This document shows positions 38,617 to 49,534 of a DNA stretch of 64,000 nucleotides, one piece after another. Origin of the DNA: Corynebacterium argentoratense DSM 44202. GTDB taxonomy: Bacteria; Actinomycetota; Actinomycetes; Mycobacteriales; Mycobacteriaceae. Made by a program: the position numbers and the translations under genes. The notes under the pieces were generated by a model. The model was not told the origin of the DNA. It worked only from the letters and a program-made list of their open reading frames with translations, and ran no database searches. Location: NCBI RefSeq assembly GCF_000590555.1, contig NC_022198.1:946583-1010582 (forward strand), read 5' to 3'. Each line of letters begins with the position of its first letter. Within the stretch, counting starts at the first letter, position 1.

Positions 38617-39786
38617 ATGCATACACGCAGGCTTCCCCGCGCTTTTTCCTCCTTCCGATTGCATCCCACCGCACTTTCTTTGGCTTCTGTTGCCTTGACC
38701 AGCGTGTCGTTGGTCGCGTGCACCCAGATGCCCGGTGGTTTGGAGGAACCCGGCGAGCTCGGACACGCCACACCCGTGGCTAACCCATCGGATAGCACTC
38801 CGGCCGGTGAGGTAGTCGACGGTGCCCTATCCGGCATGAACATTCTTGATGACGTCGCGGTGCTGCGGGCTGGAGGTGACGCGGCGTCAACAGTGCTGAC
38901 TGTCCTCCCCACAACCGAGTTGGCGAGCGGCGGCGCGCTGGGCAGCGACAGTCCGCAGGCCAAAGAGATCACTATCGATGCGCACTGTGGCGAGCCCAGC
39001 GTGGGCTACACCCCGGCGGGAGGCAGTAATGACGAAAACGGCGGCGCGAAGGCTTCGACCCTGGTGATCGCCTGCGACGACGGTATTCACCTGATCGATG
39101 CCGCAGCCGGGACCGACACCCGCCTTGACACCGGTGATAAGACCTACACCACCGCTGCGCTGACCACCGATGGGGTGCTGGCTGCCGGAAACAACCAGTC
39201 CCTCGAGGTCGATGTGTACCGCGACTTCACCGCTGATCGTGGCGGGGAGCTTGGGCAAGCAAGCACCTTTAAAATTGACCGGGCGCCCGACCAACTCGTG
39301 GCTACCAGCAGCTATCCGGGAAATATTGCGGCGATCAACCGCTCCGAAACAGCCATCCAGCAGCTCAACCTTGAGAAAGACACCCGCGGCGCAGCACTGC
39401 GCGTGGGCACCGGAGTAGGACAGGCCGTCGGCGCGACCGGAGTTGCCCGCGACGTCATTTTCGCAACAGACACCGAAGGCGACCACCTCAACGTGTACAC
39501 CATGAGCCCCATCGTTATGCTGCACCAAGTAGCCCCCGTAGACGACAGCCCCTACGCGCTGGCATGGGACACCAAGAGGCAGCTCGTGTGGGTTGCATCC
39601 ACCGGCACCAACGCTGTTCAGGGCTTCGACATCAGCTCAGGTGTACCGGAGGAAGTAGCGCGGCTTGATTCCATCTCTGATGTCGCACAGCTCGGTGTTG
39701 ACACCCAAGGAAACCTCTTTGCAGCCAGCGCAACACAGCTGCAGAAGATCAGCGCACAAGCCGTCGATGCAGCGAAGAAGTCCTAA
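38617..39786 (+). CDS. LppL-like lipoprotein with beta-propeller repeats
   Basis: A 389-residue lipoprotein. A basic N-terminus and hydrophobic stretch [16 protein letters not shown] end in the lipobox, with Cys about residue 32. The rest is rich in short beta repeats such as [32 protein letters not shown] and [16 protein letters not shown], suggesting a beta-propeller outside the membrane. Position between uppP and pyrD matches lppL (Rv2138) in mycobacteria. The function is unknown. It carries three TGACGYCGCG words (38850, 38880, 39448), the first two only 21 bp apart and in opposite orientation. Confidence 0.85.
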   Translation: MHTRRLPRAFSSFRLHPTALSLASVALTSVSLVACTQMPGGLEEPGELGHATPVANPSDSTPAGEVVDGALSGMNILDDVAVLRAGGDAASTVLTVLPTTELASGGALGSDSPQAKEITIDAHCGEPSVGYTPAGGSNDENGGAKASTLVIACDDGIHLIDAAAGTDTRLDTGDKTYTTAALTTDGVLAAGNNQSLEVDVYRDFTADRGGELGQASTFKIDRAPDQLVATSSYPGNIAAINRSETAIQQLNLEKDTRGAALRVGTGVGQAVGATGVARDVIFATDTEGDHLNVYTMSPIVMLHQVAPVDDSPYALAWDTKRQLVWVASTGTNAVQGFDISSGVPEEVARLDSISDVAQLGVDTQGNLFAASATQLQKISAQAVDAAKKS

Positions 39787-39820
39787 CAGCCTAGTAGAAC
39801 CCATCCGAAAGTCGACCATT

Positions 39821-40921
39821 ATGGCACACCCCATCCGCACCAAGGCCTACTCGCTCGCACTCAAGGCGATGTTCCAACTCAAGCCCGAACGCATCCACGT
39901 GCTGATGAACGACGGGCTGTCCGCCCTCCACTGGGCAACGCCGGTCAACCGCATCCTCAACAAAATGCTTCCCGTGCACGACGAGCGCCTCGCACAGGAG
40001 GTGTTCGGAGTGCGCTTCCCGCGCCCGCTGGGCTTGGCGGCCGGTTTCGATAAAAACGCCTCTGCTGCGGATGTGTGGTCCCCCATCGGTTTCGGTTTCG
40101 CCGAGCTCGGAACCGTCACCGCATCGCCACAACCCGGCAACCCCACCCCCCGGCTATTCCGACTACCCGAAGACAAAGCGATCCTGAACCGCATGGGCTT
40201 CAACAACAAGGGGGCCGCTGCCGCAGCCGACAATCTGCGACGGCGACAGTCCAACGACGTCATCGGAATCAACATCGGCAAGACCAAGGTAGTGCCCCCG
40301 GAGGGCGCTGTTGACGATTACCGCCGCAGTGCCACGCTACTGGGCAACCTTGCTGATTACTTGGTGGTCAACGTCTCCTCCCCCAACACGCCGGGTTTGC
40401 GTGATCTGCAGGCAGTGGAGTCCCTCCGGCCGATTCTCCAAGCCGTGCAGGAAGCTACCAACGTCCCCGTGCTTGTGAAGATTGCCCCGGACTTGAGCGA
40501 TGAAGACGTCGACGCTGTGGCAGATCTCGCTGTCGAATTGGGACTGGCGGGCATTGTCGCAACCAACACCACCATTTCCCGCGAAGGACTCAACACCCCG
40601 GCCGACCAGGTAGAAGCCATGGGGGCTGGTGGAATCTCCGGTCCGCCCGTTGCTGCCCGCGCGCTCGAGGTGCTCAAGCGGCTCCACACCCGTGTTGGGG
40701 ACAAACTCGTGTTAATCGGAGTCGGCGGAATCGACACTCCGCAGGCTGCATGGGAGCGCATCGCCGCCGGAGCCACCCTTTTGCAGGGCTACACCCCGTT
40801 CATCTATGGCGGCCCCGATTGGATTCGGGACATTCACCTCGGTCTGCTTACGCAGCTCGATGCCCACGGTTTCGATTCGATTTCTGACGCCGTCGGCTGC
40901 GGCCTCGACTGGGTGGACTAA
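39821..40921 (+). CDS. pyrD: Dihydroorotate dehydrogenase (quinone), class 2
   Basis: Membrane-associated flavoenzyme of pyrimidine synthesis that passes electrons to menaquinone. The N-terminal helices ([21 protein letters not shown]) and [11 protein letters not shown] are class 2 features. The catalytic region [16 protein letters not shown] contains the base Ser. FMN contacts lie in [24 protein letters not shown] and LIGVGGIDT. The ATG at 39821 gives 366 residues and lies 34 bp after the lipoprotein stop, so the two may be co-transcribed. Confidence 0.96.
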   Translation: MAHPIRTKAYSLALKAMFQLKPERIHVLMNDGLSALHWATPVNRILNKMLPVHDERLAQEVFGVRFPRPLGLAAGFDKNASAADVWSPIGFGFAELGTVTASPQPGNPTPRLFRLPEDKAILNRMGFNNKGAAAAADNLRRRQSNDVIGINIGKTKVVPPEGAVDDYRRSATLLGNLADYLVVNVSSPNTPGLRDLQAVESLRPILQAVQEATNVPVLVKIAPDLSDEDVDAVADLAVELGLAGIVATNTTISREGLNTPADQVEAMGAGGISGPPVAARALEVLKRLHTRVGDKLVLIGVGGIDTPQAAWERIAAGATLLQGYTPFIYGGPDWIRDIHLGLLTQLDAHGFDSISDAVGCGLDWVD

Positions 40922-41220
40922 TACGCACCGGGGCGGGTACGGCAAACATTGCTCGCTTCTCTGTTCTCTACACCCTGGGTCTTCTTGCCTCCAGCATCGA
41001 CCTGACCGTCACCGTCCGCAATGGGCATTCCCTCACGGGAACCAGTTTCGGTGGAGGTGGAACATCTGCCTACGCACTTATGGGCTGCGGCATTTTGTTC
41101 GCAGCAAAGTTCGGGATGAGGCTCATCGCCGTTTACGGGCCACGCCGCATGTTCACCATCGCAGGGTTACTGGCGGCTGGACTGTGTCAGCTGCGGGATG
41201 ATCGTTGGCTCGCTGGTCTA
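40922..41220 (+). pseudogene. N-terminal remnant of an MFS-type transporter
   Basis: After the pyrD stop one frame reads ANIARFSVLYTLGLLASSID, a loop, then GGTSAYALMGCGILFAAKFGMR and the MFS loop-like AVYGPRRMFTIAGLLAAGLC before losing similarity near 41200. There is no start codon in this frame (it runs back into pyrD), and the rest of a transporter is missing, replaced by the convergent membrane gene. This is best read as a decayed drug:H+ antiporter-type gene. CTGCGGGATGAT/C occurs twice (about 41193 and 41226), possibly marking the deletion join. Confidence 0.5.
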
Positions 41221-41649
41221 GTCCTGCGGGATGACAGAGCGGCGCAGCCACAATCCCGCCAACAGAGCAATGCCCGCGTACATGATGATCCAGTACTGAT
41301 CCATCACCATCAGCACTGGGCTTTGAAGCAGACGTGACAACAACACCATGACCACGGCAAGGCCCAAAGCGATGACGCGGCTGCGGGATGCCGCATCGCC
41401 CGAACGGACACCACCGAAAGCTCCCAGCAGCAGCGCAGCGACGACGATCAGCACAAAACCCGGTGTGATCACCAAAGGGGCCATCCAGCCTTGGGTGAAA
41501 ATCTGGACGAACAACAGCAGCAACAACATGACTGCAAGGGTGATGAACGCCCCGCCGATGCGCAGCGTCATGGGAACGTTGGCACTGCTGCCGTTAGAGG
41601 GGACATGCTGTTGCTGCGGGTGGTCTGCGGAGTGGCGGCGCTGTGACAT
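41218..41649 (-). CDS. Four-helix membrane protein of unknown function
   Basis: A 143-residue protein with a polar N-terminus of about 27 residues and four hydrophobic segments: IGGAFITLAVMLLLLLFVQIF, VITPGFVLIVVAALLLGAFGG, VIALGLAVVMVLLSRLL and YWIIMYAGIALLAGLWL. No family recognised. A -10 TACACT (41663-41658, minus) lies 8 nt from the ATG (leaderless). Its 3' end meets the transporter remnant on the other strand. Confidence 0.7.
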   Translation of the reverse strand: MSQRRHSADHPQQQHVPSNGSSANVPMTLRIGGAFITLAVMLLLLLFVQIFTQGWMAPLVITPGFVLIVVAALLLGAFGGVRSGDAASRSRVIALGLAVVMVLLSRLLQSPVLMVMDQYWIIMYAGIALLAGLWLRRSVIPQD

Positions 41650-41719
41650 ATCGCCCTAGTGTAGCGCGCGACACACAAGCATCAGTAGTTGGTCCTGTCG
41701 CGCGTCTCGGAGTCAGGTG

Positions 41720-42304
41720 CTAGTCGTTTTCGTACCAACCCCACGCGATGCTACGAGCGAGCGTGTGGAAATAGAGGTTGAAGCCCAGCACGGTCGGTGT
41801 TGCGTCGGGGTCAATATCGAGGGTTTCAACGTCCACGGCGTGCACAGCGAAAAGGTAGCGGTGCGGGCCGTGCCCGGAGGGTGGCATGGGGCCGAAGTAC
41901 TGACGCAAACCAGAGTCACCCTTGAGTGTCACAATGTGCTCAGCGCCATCAACTGAGCTGATCCGCTCGAGTGCAGCGGTGGAGCCTGCTCCCGTGGGCA
42001 GTTCGTTGACCTCTACCGGGATGTTGAATACTGCCCAGTGCCAGTATCCGGAGCCGGTCGGCGCGTCGGGGTCGAGGCAGGTTATGGCGATGGACTTGGT
42101 TCCCTCGGGGAGGTTCGACCAGCTCAACTGTGGGGAGAGGCCGGGGTTATCTTCAGTGGCGACGATCCCGGGGCCAAACTTGTCACCGTTGTTGAAATCG
42201 GTGGAGCTCAAGGGGAATGTGGGGTGGTCGCCAAGCGCTGCGTAAGGATCAGGGCCCGGGAAGCGCGGGTCGACGTAATCAGGACGATCAGAGTTAGTAG
42301 ACAT
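41720..42304 (-). CDS. YbhB/YbcL (PEBP-family) protein
   Basis: A 194-residue phosphatidylethanolamine-binding-protein fold. The core motif LSWSNLPEGTKSIAITCLDPDAPTGSGYWHW and GPMPPSGHGPHRY are the two conserved anion-site segments. The ATG at 42304 is preferred over 42313 by family length. Homologous to the protein encoded beside pyrD in mycobacteria (TB18.6, Rv2140c). The role is unsettled; kinase-inhibitor-like or protease-inhibitor-like activities have been suggested for the family. Confidence 0.92.
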   Translation of the reverse strand: MSTNSDRPDYVDPRFPGPDPYAALGDHPTFPLSSTDFNNGDKFGPGIVATEDNPGLSPQLSWSNLPEGTKSIAITCLDPDAPTGSGYWHWAVFNIPVEVNELPTGAGSTAALERISSVDGAEHIVTLKGDSGLRQYFGPMPPSGHGPHRYLFAVHAVDVETLDIDPDATPTVLGFNLYFHTLARSIAWGWYEND

Positions 42305-42349
42305 ACATCCCATTGTGCATGAAAACGTGGCCTACGGCACGTGTTTTGA

Positions 42350-44155
42350 TCATTCCTCCTCCTTAGTACCGCTCCACCGCCTGAAGAGATCAGCGTAAGC
42401 GCCACCTGCCGCAACAAGATCATCGTGGGTGCCGTCTTCGATGATCTGGCCGTGATCCATCACCACAACACGATCCGCAGCCATCGCCTGATCCAAACGG
42501 TGAGCAACAACCAGTGTCGTCCGTCCCTTGGCTGTTCGAATAGCGGCTTGCTCCAGTGCCCGGCCGGATTGGCTCCCGGCTTCCGAGGTGGCCTCGTCCA
42601 TGATCAGAACCGGGGCGTCGCGCACAATGATGCGCGCGAGCGCGATCTGCTGGGCGATCTCGGGCGGAAGATCATCGTTTCCGGCGCCGATGGCCGTGTC
42701 GAGCCCTTGAGGCAACCACCGCACCCAGCTTTCGCTGCGCGGGGACAAGCCCACCTCTGCCAACACATCAAGCAGCTGCTCATCGCTAGCTTGCGGGGCG
42801 GCGACCTTGAGGTCATTTCTCAGGCTGCCGGAAAACAGGTGCACCTCTTGGCTAATCAGGCTGACGTTTCTCGCTAGCCAAGAATTGTTGACGTCGCGGG
42901 TCACCACGTTGCCGATACGGATCGTGCCGGCGGTTGGGTAATGAAGGCCGGCAATGAGTCCCGCCACTGTCGATTTACCGGCGCCGGATGCGCCCACCAA
43001 CGCCGTCGTAGTTCCGGGTTCTAAGGCGATCGAGAGGTTGTTCAAGATTGCCGCGCCTCCCGGATACGCAAATGTCACGTCATCAAGGCGAACCGGTACC
43101 GGACGAACAAGTTCCGGTCCGTCCGGCAAACGTCGTGAGTCGGAGCCCAAGAGAGCTAGGGCGACTGCACGGCCCAATGACGTCGCCGCGCGTTGGATGT
43201 CGCCGGCGAAAAAGAGCACGTTAAACACGACCATTTCCAGGCGGAGCACCAGCACCATGGCGGCGGAGGCCGCACCCGCTGAAATAGTCGATTGGCTCAC
43301 CAGGACTACAGCCACAGCCATTGTGCTTAAGGCCAGCACACCATAGACGATGCTCCCCCATCGCAGCAGTCGAATCATCTGCGGAATAAAATCCGCCTGC
43401 GCCTGTACAGTAGCCCACGATTGACGGCGGAAACGCCCAATGGCCCACGGGCCGATCCGCAAAGCTTTAATAGTCGGCAACCCACGAATAGTGTCCAGAA
43501 GAATTTGGTTGCGGCGCGCCTCCGCACTCGACAACAGATTCGCAGCCACCGGAATATCGCGTGCGGCCACCCGAACCATCGGAACCAAAAGAGCCCCGAT
43601 AATTAAAAAGACCACGATGAACCATGGTGACAATGCCAGCATCGACGCCGCCGTGAAAGGAACGAGCAAAAGCGACGTCAACAAGCGAACACCAATAGAA
43701 TTAACAACACGAACAAAGGCATCAATATCGCTGGTCAGGCGGGTAAGAACATTGCCGGTGCCGAGCTCCATCACCTCTGGAATAGGCGCGCGCAACGTAG
43801 CCTCCACGCCTGCGGCACGCAGATCCACGCCCACCAACTTCGAACGAGCACTCAACAAGTACTCGCCCACCGTGTTGAACGCTTGCTCACCGACCAGAGC
43901 AAGGGACATCACAGCTGCCAAGGACCAGAAACGAGCGGTGTCACCAGTAGCCAATGCGGTGACCGTGAAACCCGTGAGCGTTGACGAACCCACAATGCAC
44001 ACCGTCTTGGTGCAAAACACAGCCCAGAAACCCAGCCACCACCCGCGATGCGGCCACCGAGGGCACTGCCTAACAACCGAGAAGCTTGTGCGCATGGACG
44101 CAGGGGCCAAAGCATCCGCGAGGCGATGCTCCGCAGTTGCTGCTTGGGTACTCAT
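42350..44155 (-). CDS. Heterodimeric ABC exporter subunit A (intact Walker A, degenerate signature)
   Basis: A 601-residue type IV exporter half: six-helix membrane domain (about 40-330) fused to an ATPase domain (about 350-595). Walker A GASGAGKST, Walker B VLIMDEATSE with the catalytic Glu, and the H-loop VVAHRLDQ are intact. The signature loop is not LSGGQ but reads DDLPPEIAQQIALAR. It starts one base into the stop of its partner gene (TGATG), so the two are translated together. Combined with the partner it gives one complete composite ATP site. The substrate is unknown. A TGACGYCGCG word lies at 42889. Confidence 0.9.
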   Translation of the reverse strand: MSTQAATAEHRLADALAPASMRTSFSVVRQCPRWPHRGWWLGFWAVFCTKTVCIVGSSTLTGFTVTALATGDTARFWSLAAVMSLALVGEQAFNTVGEYLLSARSKLVGVDLRAAGVEATLRAPIPEVMELGTGNVLTRLTSDIDAFVRVVNSIGVRLLTSLLLVPFTAASMLALSPWFIVVFLIIGALLVPMVRVAARDIPVAANLLSSAEARRNQILLDTIRGLPTIKALRIGPWAIGRFRRQSWATVQAQADFIPQMIRLLRWGSIVYGVLALSTMAVAVVLVSQSTISAGAASAAMVLVLRLEMVVFNVLFFAGDIQRAATSLGRAVALALLGSDSRRLPDGPELVRPVPVRLDDVTFAYPGGAAILNNLSIALEPGTTTALVGASGAGKSTVAGLIAGLHYPTAGTIRIGNVVTRDVNNSWLARNVSLISQEVHLFSGSLRNDLKVAAPQASDEQLLDVLAEVGLSPRSESWVRWLPQGLDTAIGAGNDDLPPEIAQQIALARIIVRDAPVLIMDEATSEAGSQSGRALEQAAIRTAKGRTTLVVAHRLDQAMAADRVVVMDHGQIIEDGTHDDLVAAGGAYADLFRRWSGTKEEE

Positions 44156-45786
44156 CAGAACTCCTCCACGTTATCGGCGCACACTTCCCACGGCCGAGAG
44201 GAAGTAATCACGATCGTCGTCTTGTTCCGACGCAGCAACGCCGTAGCGCTAGCCACCCGATCCAGTGTGACAGCATCAAGACCCGTAGTTGGCTCATCCA
44301 ACACCAAGACCTCCGGGCTGCCCGCCAAGGCCCTAGCTAGTGCCACGCGCTGGCGTTGGCCACCAGACAGATTCAACCCTGCCTCACCGATCGGCCCGTC
44401 CGGCAGACGACCATCCGGCTGCCTACCGCCCAGTCGCACAATGATGTCTTCACAGCAGGCCACATCCAACGCGGCGTCAATAGCGCAAGCAGTCAGTCCC
44501 CTGCCCGCATCGATGTTGTCGAACAGTGAACCTTCAAACACACCAGGCGCATGGGGCGAATAGATAGCGTCAACCGAGCTATCGGCGATCGCTTGCGCAT
44601 ACTGTTGGGCAGCAAGCAAGCCATCCGCAGAACGCGGCGACAATACCGTCAGCCCCCGAGCAAGCTCAGTTGCATGAGCGTCGGACACGCCCTCGCGCAT
44701 GGAAGGCTCGGCGCCAAATTCCGGCGGGTGATCAATCGCATGCTCCAATTCACGAACTCGCTGCGTCGCGGCCGCACCACGGGACCACACGAAAATCAAA
44801 TAGCCATACGAACGCCCCAAAATGGTCATAGCCGGGCGAGCCAACAAAGTGATCGTGACAAAATCACCAACGCTCATGGCGTCCTGAAGGACCAGCCAAC
44901 CCGAGTAGCCAAACACCGCGGCGCCCACAGCAGCGGGAAGGGTCTGCCGCCACAACGACATCCACGCATTAATCCGCGCTTCTTTGAGCAAAGCAGAATC
45001 AACCTCGGCAGTCGTACGCTGAAAACGCCCAAGGCTTTCATCCACCGCCCCCAGGCCCTTGACCACCCGAGAGCCCTGGGCAAGATCAGTAGCCAACGAC
45101 GCCGAGGCCGTCTCCGCCTCTCGGCGCTGGGTTGCCGCATGTGTCAGCGGCGTCGCAGTCAGACGCGCAGCCACCGTCGTCGCCAATGCACCAGCAACAA
45201 CGACACCACCGACCGCCGGTGAAATCGGAAAAATAATCGCGACCGTCGTGCCCAAGTAAAACAACATGCCAGCCGGGAAGCCGAAGACTTCCTTAATCTC
45301 GCCGACAGCGTTTGTGTCCTCATCGGTCGTATTCAACACATCGCCCGGCTTAAGATGCCGCGTATCCCCACCGATGAGTGCCTTGGTTAGTGATAGTCGC
45401 AAATCATGAACGGTCCGCGCCCGAGAGATTCCCTCTAGGCCGTCGAACACCAACTCGGCGACATAAGCAACAGCAATGAGCGCCAGGAACACAGCCATCG
45501 GCGGTGCAGCTGCCCACAGTGCATCCATAACGCCCTGCCAACCACTGCCGATGCCCTGGTCGTATCGGCCGAACACTGCGTCCGTGGCATGGCCGATAAT
45601 GGCTGACTGCACCGCGTTGGAGGCGTTGATAACACCCTGCAAGATCACGATCGCCAGGACGATTTTCGGATAGGTCAGCAACATCGCACGTGTTGACGTC
45701 GCGCGCAGTGGACGGTCTTCAGGTGGTTCGGGTGGGGCGAACCAAGCCCAGAGTGGTGAACGGCGTAAACGTGCGGGAGCGGACAT
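44155..45786 (-). CDS. Heterodimeric ABC exporter subunit B (Walker A and H-loop lost)
   Basis: A 543-residue partner with the same membrane-ATPase layout. The ATPase domain keeps a perfect signature ([17 protein letters not shown]) and Walker B ([13 protein letters not shown]). Where Walker A should be, the sequence reads [17 protein letters not shown] without GKS/T, and the H-loop His is replaced ([11 protein letters not shown]). This subunit cannot bind ATP in the normal way at its own P-loop; it lends its signature to the other subunit. The ATPase domain also appears shortened before the signature. The start at 45786 ([10 protein letters not shown]) is preceded by TATGAT six bases upstream. 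Words at 44470 and 45694. Confidence 0.88.
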   Translation of the reverse strand: MSAPARLRRSPLWAWFAPPEPPEDRPLRATSTRAMLLTYPKIVLAIVILQGVINASNAVQSAIIGHATDAVFGRYDQGIGSGWQGVMDALWAAAPPMAVFLALIAVAYVAELVFDGLEGISRARTVHDLRLSLTKALIGGDTRHLKPGDVLNTTDEDTNAVGEIKEVFGFPAGMLFYLGTTVAIIFPISPAVGGVVVAGALATTVAARLTATPLTHAATQRREAETASASLATDLAQGSRVVKGLGAVDESLGRFQRTTAEVDSALLKEARINAWMSLWRQTLPAAVGAAVFGYSGWLVLQDAMSVGDFVTITLLARPAMTILGRSYGYLIFVWSRGAAATQRVRELEHAIDHPPEFGAEPSMREGVSDAHATELARGLTVLSPRSADGLLAAQQYAQAIADSSVDAIYSPHAPGVFEGSLFDNIDAGRGLTACAIDAALDVACCEDIIVRLGGRQPDGRLPDGPIGEAGLNLSGGQRQRVALARALAGSPEVLVLDEPTTGLDAVTLDRVASATALLRRNKTTIVITSSRPWEVCADNVEEF

Positions 45787-45937
45787 GCGCCCATCATATA
45801 CGTCGCCAAGCGCACGCCCGAAGATCCTAGGCGCTCCGTGCACGCGCAAATAGATCTTTGAGCTGGGAATTTGTGTAGGTTAGCGGCGCAGGTCTATAGT
45901 TTAACGAGTGCCGAGGCCGTAAGGTCTCAAACACCCG

Positions 45938-46023
45938 GCCCGGGTGGCGGAATGGCAGACGCGCTAGCTTGAGGTGCTAGTGTCCTACTAATGGACGTGG
46001 GGGTTCAAGTCCCCCCTCGGGCA
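45938..46023 (+). tRNA. tRNA-Leu, anticodon GAG
   Basis: An 86-nt class II tRNA. The acceptor stem GCCCGGG pairs with CTCGGGC (one G-U), the discriminator is A, and the anticodon stem CTAGC/GCTAG encloses loop TTGAGGT (anticodon GAG, reading CUC/CUU). A long variable arm (GTCC...GGAC) and a T-arm GGGGGTTCAAGTCCCCC complete it. The full CCA is not encoded. Confidence 0.97.
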
Positions 46024-46030
46024 CAAATTA

Positions 46031-46064
46031 TGAGGCCTTGCTTAACAGCAAGGCCTCATTTTTT
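46031..46064 (+). terminator. Rho-independent terminator after tRNA-Leu
   Basis: An 11-bp perfect stem TGAGGCCTTGC/GCAAGGCCTCA with loop TTAACA, followed by TTTTTT. Just downstream, GCGGCCGC-GATA-GCGGCCGC (about 46087-46106) may form a second hairpin serving the convergent meaB transcript. Confidence 0.93.
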
Positions 46065-46117
46065 CTGCGACAACCCAGTTCTTCGCGGCCGCGATAGCGG
46101 CCGCTTGCAGCTTCCAC

Positions 46118-47224
46118 CTAAGACGAAGTGTCTACCCCGTCAAAGGCATTGAGTACACGCTCGGCGCCCAAGGTCGGGGTGATCTGCCCGTCGCGCAGCT
46201 GGGATTCCACCAAAGCACGGACGGTCTTGACGTCCTCATTAGTGTTGAGCCGCTGAAGCAAGGTCTCGTGCACCATCGACCACATCCAACCCACCTGCTG
46301 TTCGCGGCGATTATGGTCGAAACGTCCAGATTCAAGCATCGCCTCATGATGCTCAAGCACAGTATCCCAGAACCTGTCCACGCCTTCGTGCTCGAGCGCA
46401 GACATCGTCATAGTCGGCGGATGCCAGAGGGAATCTTCGCTGCGCACCATACGCATCGCGGCAGCAAGCTCGCGGGCAGCACGCTTGGCATTCTTCAGAT
46501 TAGGGCCATCGGCCTTATTGATGGCGACAAGATCAGCCATCTCCAGCACACCCTTTTTAATGCCCTGCAACTGGTCACCCGCGCCCGCCAATGCCAGGAA
46601 GGTGAAGCAGTCGACCATGTTAGACACGGCGACCTCGGACTGGCCCACACCAACCGTTTCCACCAAAATAGTGTCGAAACCGGCGGCCTCAAACACCACC
46701 ATAGATTCGCGGGTAGCTTTGGCCACGCCACCGAGAGTGCCCGCTGAGGGTGAGGGACGAATAAACGCGTTGTCCTCAGCGGAAAGCTTCGCCATGCGGG
46801 TTTTATCACCCAGGATCGATCCCCTGGTTTTGGTCGACGAGGGGTCAATCGCCAGCACAGCAACGCGGTGGCCCTCCCCTATCAACTTCATCCCTAGAGC
46901 TTCGATAAAGGTAGATTTTCCGACACCGGGTACGCCAGTGATACCGACTCGCAAGGCCTTGCCGGAGAAAGGCAGAAGACGAACGAGTAGTTCCTGCGCT
47001 AGGACACGGTGAGCGGCCGCTGAAGACTCCAAGAGCGTAACCGCACGGGAGATAATAGTGCGGTTGCCCGCGCGGACACCGTCGAAGAGTTCGTCGACGT
47101 CAATCCTGCGACGCGCCCTTTTGACGATCTCTGGTGCGACTGCGGTGGCAGCACCCAGATCGGTGCCCGCGGTGGTCATGAGTGAACCGAGATGGTGTTC
47201 GAGAAACTCGTTGTGTTCCAACAT
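46118..47224 (-). CDS. meaB: Methylmalonyl-CoA mutase-associated GTPase MeaB
   Basis: A G3E-family GTPase (ArgK/MeaB) of 368 residues that guards methylmalonyl-CoA mutase, gating cobalamin loading and protecting against inactivation. P-loop GVPGVGKST, the Mg region DPSSTKTRGSILGDKTRM, the switch ETVGVGQSE and the base motif NKAD are all present. It follows mutB by 74 bp on the same strand. The C-terminal dimerisation helices are intact. Confidence 0.95.
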   Translation of the reverse strand: MLEHNEFLEHHLGSLMTTAGTDLGAATAVAPEIVKRARRRIDVDELFDGVRAGNRTIISRAVTLLESSAAAHRVLAQELLVRLLPFSGKALRVGITGVPGVGKSTFIEALGMKLIGEGHRVAVLAIDPSSTKTRGSILGDKTRMAKLSAEDNAFIRPSPSAGTLGGVAKATRESMVVFEAAGFDTILVETVGVGQSEVAVSNMVDCFTFLALAGAGDQLQGIKKGVLEMADLVAINKADGPNLKNAKRAARELAAAMRMVRSEDSLWHPPTMTMSALEHEGVDRFWDTVLEHHEAMLESGRFDHNRREQQVGWMWSMVHETLLQRLNTNEDVKTVRALVESQLRDGQITPTLGAERVLNAFDGVDTSS

Positions 47225-47298
47225 GGCTTACAACACTCCTTAACTTCAACTGCCCGCAGGCTGCACAGTGGCGACCTGCGGGCAGAAGCGGGGGCCTT

Positions 47299-49533
47299 TT
47301 AGGCCTCCTCTACATCCAACTCCAGGCCGAGGCTGGCCGCGAGCTTGGTGATCATATCGATTGCGGAATCCGCGATGACCGTTCCGGGCGGGTAGATGGC
47401 GGCAGCGCCGTCATCGTAGAGCTCCTGGAAGTCACCCGGGGGAATCACGCCACCAACAACAATCATGATGTCTTCGCGTCCGAGCTTTGCGAGCTCTTCC
47501 TTTAGCGCGGGCACCAGGGTGAGGTGGCCAGCGGCGAGGGAAGATACACCCACAACGTGCACGTCGGCATCGACTGCTGCGCGGGCTGCTTCAGCAGGGG
47601 TCTGGAACAGCGGTCCGACGTCGACGTCCATGCCGAGGTCGGCGTAGGCGGAAGCGACAACCTTCTGGCCGCGGTCGTGGCCGTCCTGGCCCATCTTTGC
47701 GATGAAGATACGTGGGCGGCGACCCTCTTCAGCTTCGAAGGCGTCGGCCATTGCGATGGCTTTAGCAACGTTAGACACGGTGCCCTCCTTAGCAACTTCC
47801 TCCTTGTAGACGCCGGACAGAGTGCGGATCTCAGCCTCGTGACGGCCGAAGACCTTCTCCAAAGCGAAGGAGATCTCGCCGACGGTGGCCTTCGCACGTG
47901 CAGCGTCAACTGCTAGCTTGAGCAGGTTGGTATTGAGGTCGCCGGGCTCGCGGGTCTCCAAGCGTGCGGCTGCCTCAAGGGCATCCAGGGCGGCCTGGCA
48001 AGCTTCTTCGTCGCGTTCTGCGCGGAGGCGTTCCAGCTTATCGAGCTGTTCGGCGCGCACCTTGGTGTTATCGACCTTGAGAACTTCGATCTGCTCGTCT
48101 TCGTCAACGATGTACTTGTTGACGCCGATCAACGCCTGGCGGCCAGAATCGATGCGCGCTTGGGTGCGTGCAGCGGACTCTTCGATACGCAGCTTCGGGA
48201 TGCCCTTGATCGTCGCCTCAGCCATACCGCCGGCGGCCTCGACCTCTTCGATGTGCTTACGTGCACGGTTGGCGAGCTCGTTGGTCAGCCACTCGATGTA
48301 ATAGGAACCGGCCCACGGGTCGACGGGGCGCACGGTGCCGGATTCCTGCTGCAGCAGCAGCTGGGTGTTACGAGCAATACGCGCGGAGAAGTCGGTGGGC
48401 AGAGCCAGCGCCTCGTCGAGGGCGTTGGTGTGCAGCGACTGGGTGTGGCCCTGGGTTGCTGCCATGGCCTCGATGCAGGTACGAGGAACATTGTTGAAGA
48501 CGTCCTGGGCGGTCAGCGACCAACCGGAGGTCTGAGAGTGGGTACGCAGCGACTGCGACTTGGGGTTCTTGTTGTCGAACTTGGCGACGAGCTCGCTCCA
48601 CAGCAGACGGCCGGCGCGTAGCTTAGCGATCTCCATGAAGGTGTACATGGAGATGCCCCAGAAGAAGGACAAACGCGGTGCGAATTTGTCGACATCCAGG
48701 CCTACGTCTTTACCCGCGCGGATGTATTCCACACCGTCGGCCAGTGTGTACGCCAGCTCGAGGTCAGCGGTCGCACCGGCTTCCTGGATGTGGTAGCCAG
48801 AAATTGAAATCGAGTTGAATCGGGGCATCATCATCGAGGTGTACTCGAAGATGTTGGAGATGATCCGCATCGAGGGGTTTGGGGGGTAGATGTAGGTGTT
48901 GCGGACCATGAACTCCTTCAGAATGTCATTCTGAATGGTGCCCGCGAGGCGGTCAGGGGTGACACCCTGCTCTTCGGCGGTAACAATGTAGAGCGCCAGG
49001 ACAGGTAGCACCGCGCCGTTCATCGTCATCGACACGGACACGCTGCCCAGGTCGATGCCCTCGAAGAGCTGGCGCATGTCCAGGATGGAGTCAATGGCCA
49101 CACCGGCCATACCGACGTCGCCGACGACGCGCTCGTTGTCGGAGTCGTAGCCGCGGTGGGTTGCCAGGTCGAAGGCGACCGACAGACCCTTCTGGCCGGC
49201 GGCCAGGTTACGACGGTAGAACGCGTTGGATTCGGCAGCTGTGGAGAAACCTGCGTACTGGCGAATAGTCCACGGCTGGTTGGTGTACATCGTGGGGTAC
49301 GGGCCACGCATGAACGGTGCCATGCCCGGGAATGAATCCAGCGGGTGTGCGGGACGCTCGTCGGTTTCTTCCAGCGTCGCGTTGCGGTCTGCACGGTCGA
49401 AGACGCGTTTGACGTCGATACCCTCAGGTGTCGACCAGACCTCCTGCCCCTCGTAGGGGTGTGCGCCGGCAGCAGCTTGTGCTGCAGCCTCGTCGACGCG
49501 CGGAGTTGAACTGAAATTAGGAATGGTGCTCAT
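47299..49533 (-). CDS. mutB: Methylmalonyl-CoA mutase large (catalytic) subunit
   Basis: A 744-residue TIM barrel plus cobalamin-binding domain that interconverts succinyl-CoA and methylmalonyl-CoA, linking propionate and odd-chain fatty acids with the TCA cycle. The barrel has [17 protein letters not shown] and [25 protein letters not shown]. The B12 motif DGHDRG lies about residue 618 with the downstream GGVIPPGD. It begins directly after mutA. No TGACGYCGCG word is found in its 2.2 kb. Confidence 0.97.
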   Translation of the reverse strand: MSTIPNFSSTPRVDEAAAQAAAGAHPYEGQEVWSTPEGIDVKRVFDRADRNATLEETDERPAHPLDSFPGMAPFMRGPYPTMYTNQPWTIRQYAGFSTAAESNAFYRRNLAAGQKGLSVAFDLATHRGYDSDNERVVGDVGMAGVAIDSILDMRQLFEGIDLGSVSVSMTMNGAVLPVLALYIVTAEEQGVTPDRLAGTIQNDILKEFMVRNTYIYPPNPSMRIISNIFEYTSMMMPRFNSISISGYHIQEAGATADLELAYTLADGVEYIRAGKDVGLDVDKFAPRLSFFWGISMYTFMEIAKLRAGRLLWSELVAKFDNKNPKSQSLRTHSQTSGWSLTAQDVFNNVPRTCIEAMAATQGHTQSLHTNALDEALALPTDFSARIARNTQLLLQQESGTVRPVDPWAGSYYIEWLTNELANRARKHIEEVEAAGGMAEATIKGIPKLRIEESAARTQARIDSGRQALIGVNKYIVDEDEQIEVLKVDNTKVRAEQLDKLERLRAERDEEACQAALDALEAAARLETREPGDLNTNLLKLAVDAARAKATVGEISFALEKVFGRHEAEIRTLSGVYKEEVAKEGTVSNVAKAIAMADAFEAEEGRRPRIFIAKMGQDGHDRGQKVVASAYADLGMDVDVGPLFQTPAEAARAAVDADVHVVGVSSLAAGHLTLVPALKEELAKLGREDIMIVVGGVIPPGDFQELYDDGAAAIYPPGTVIADSAIDMITKLAASLGLELDVEEA

Positions 49534-49534
49534 T

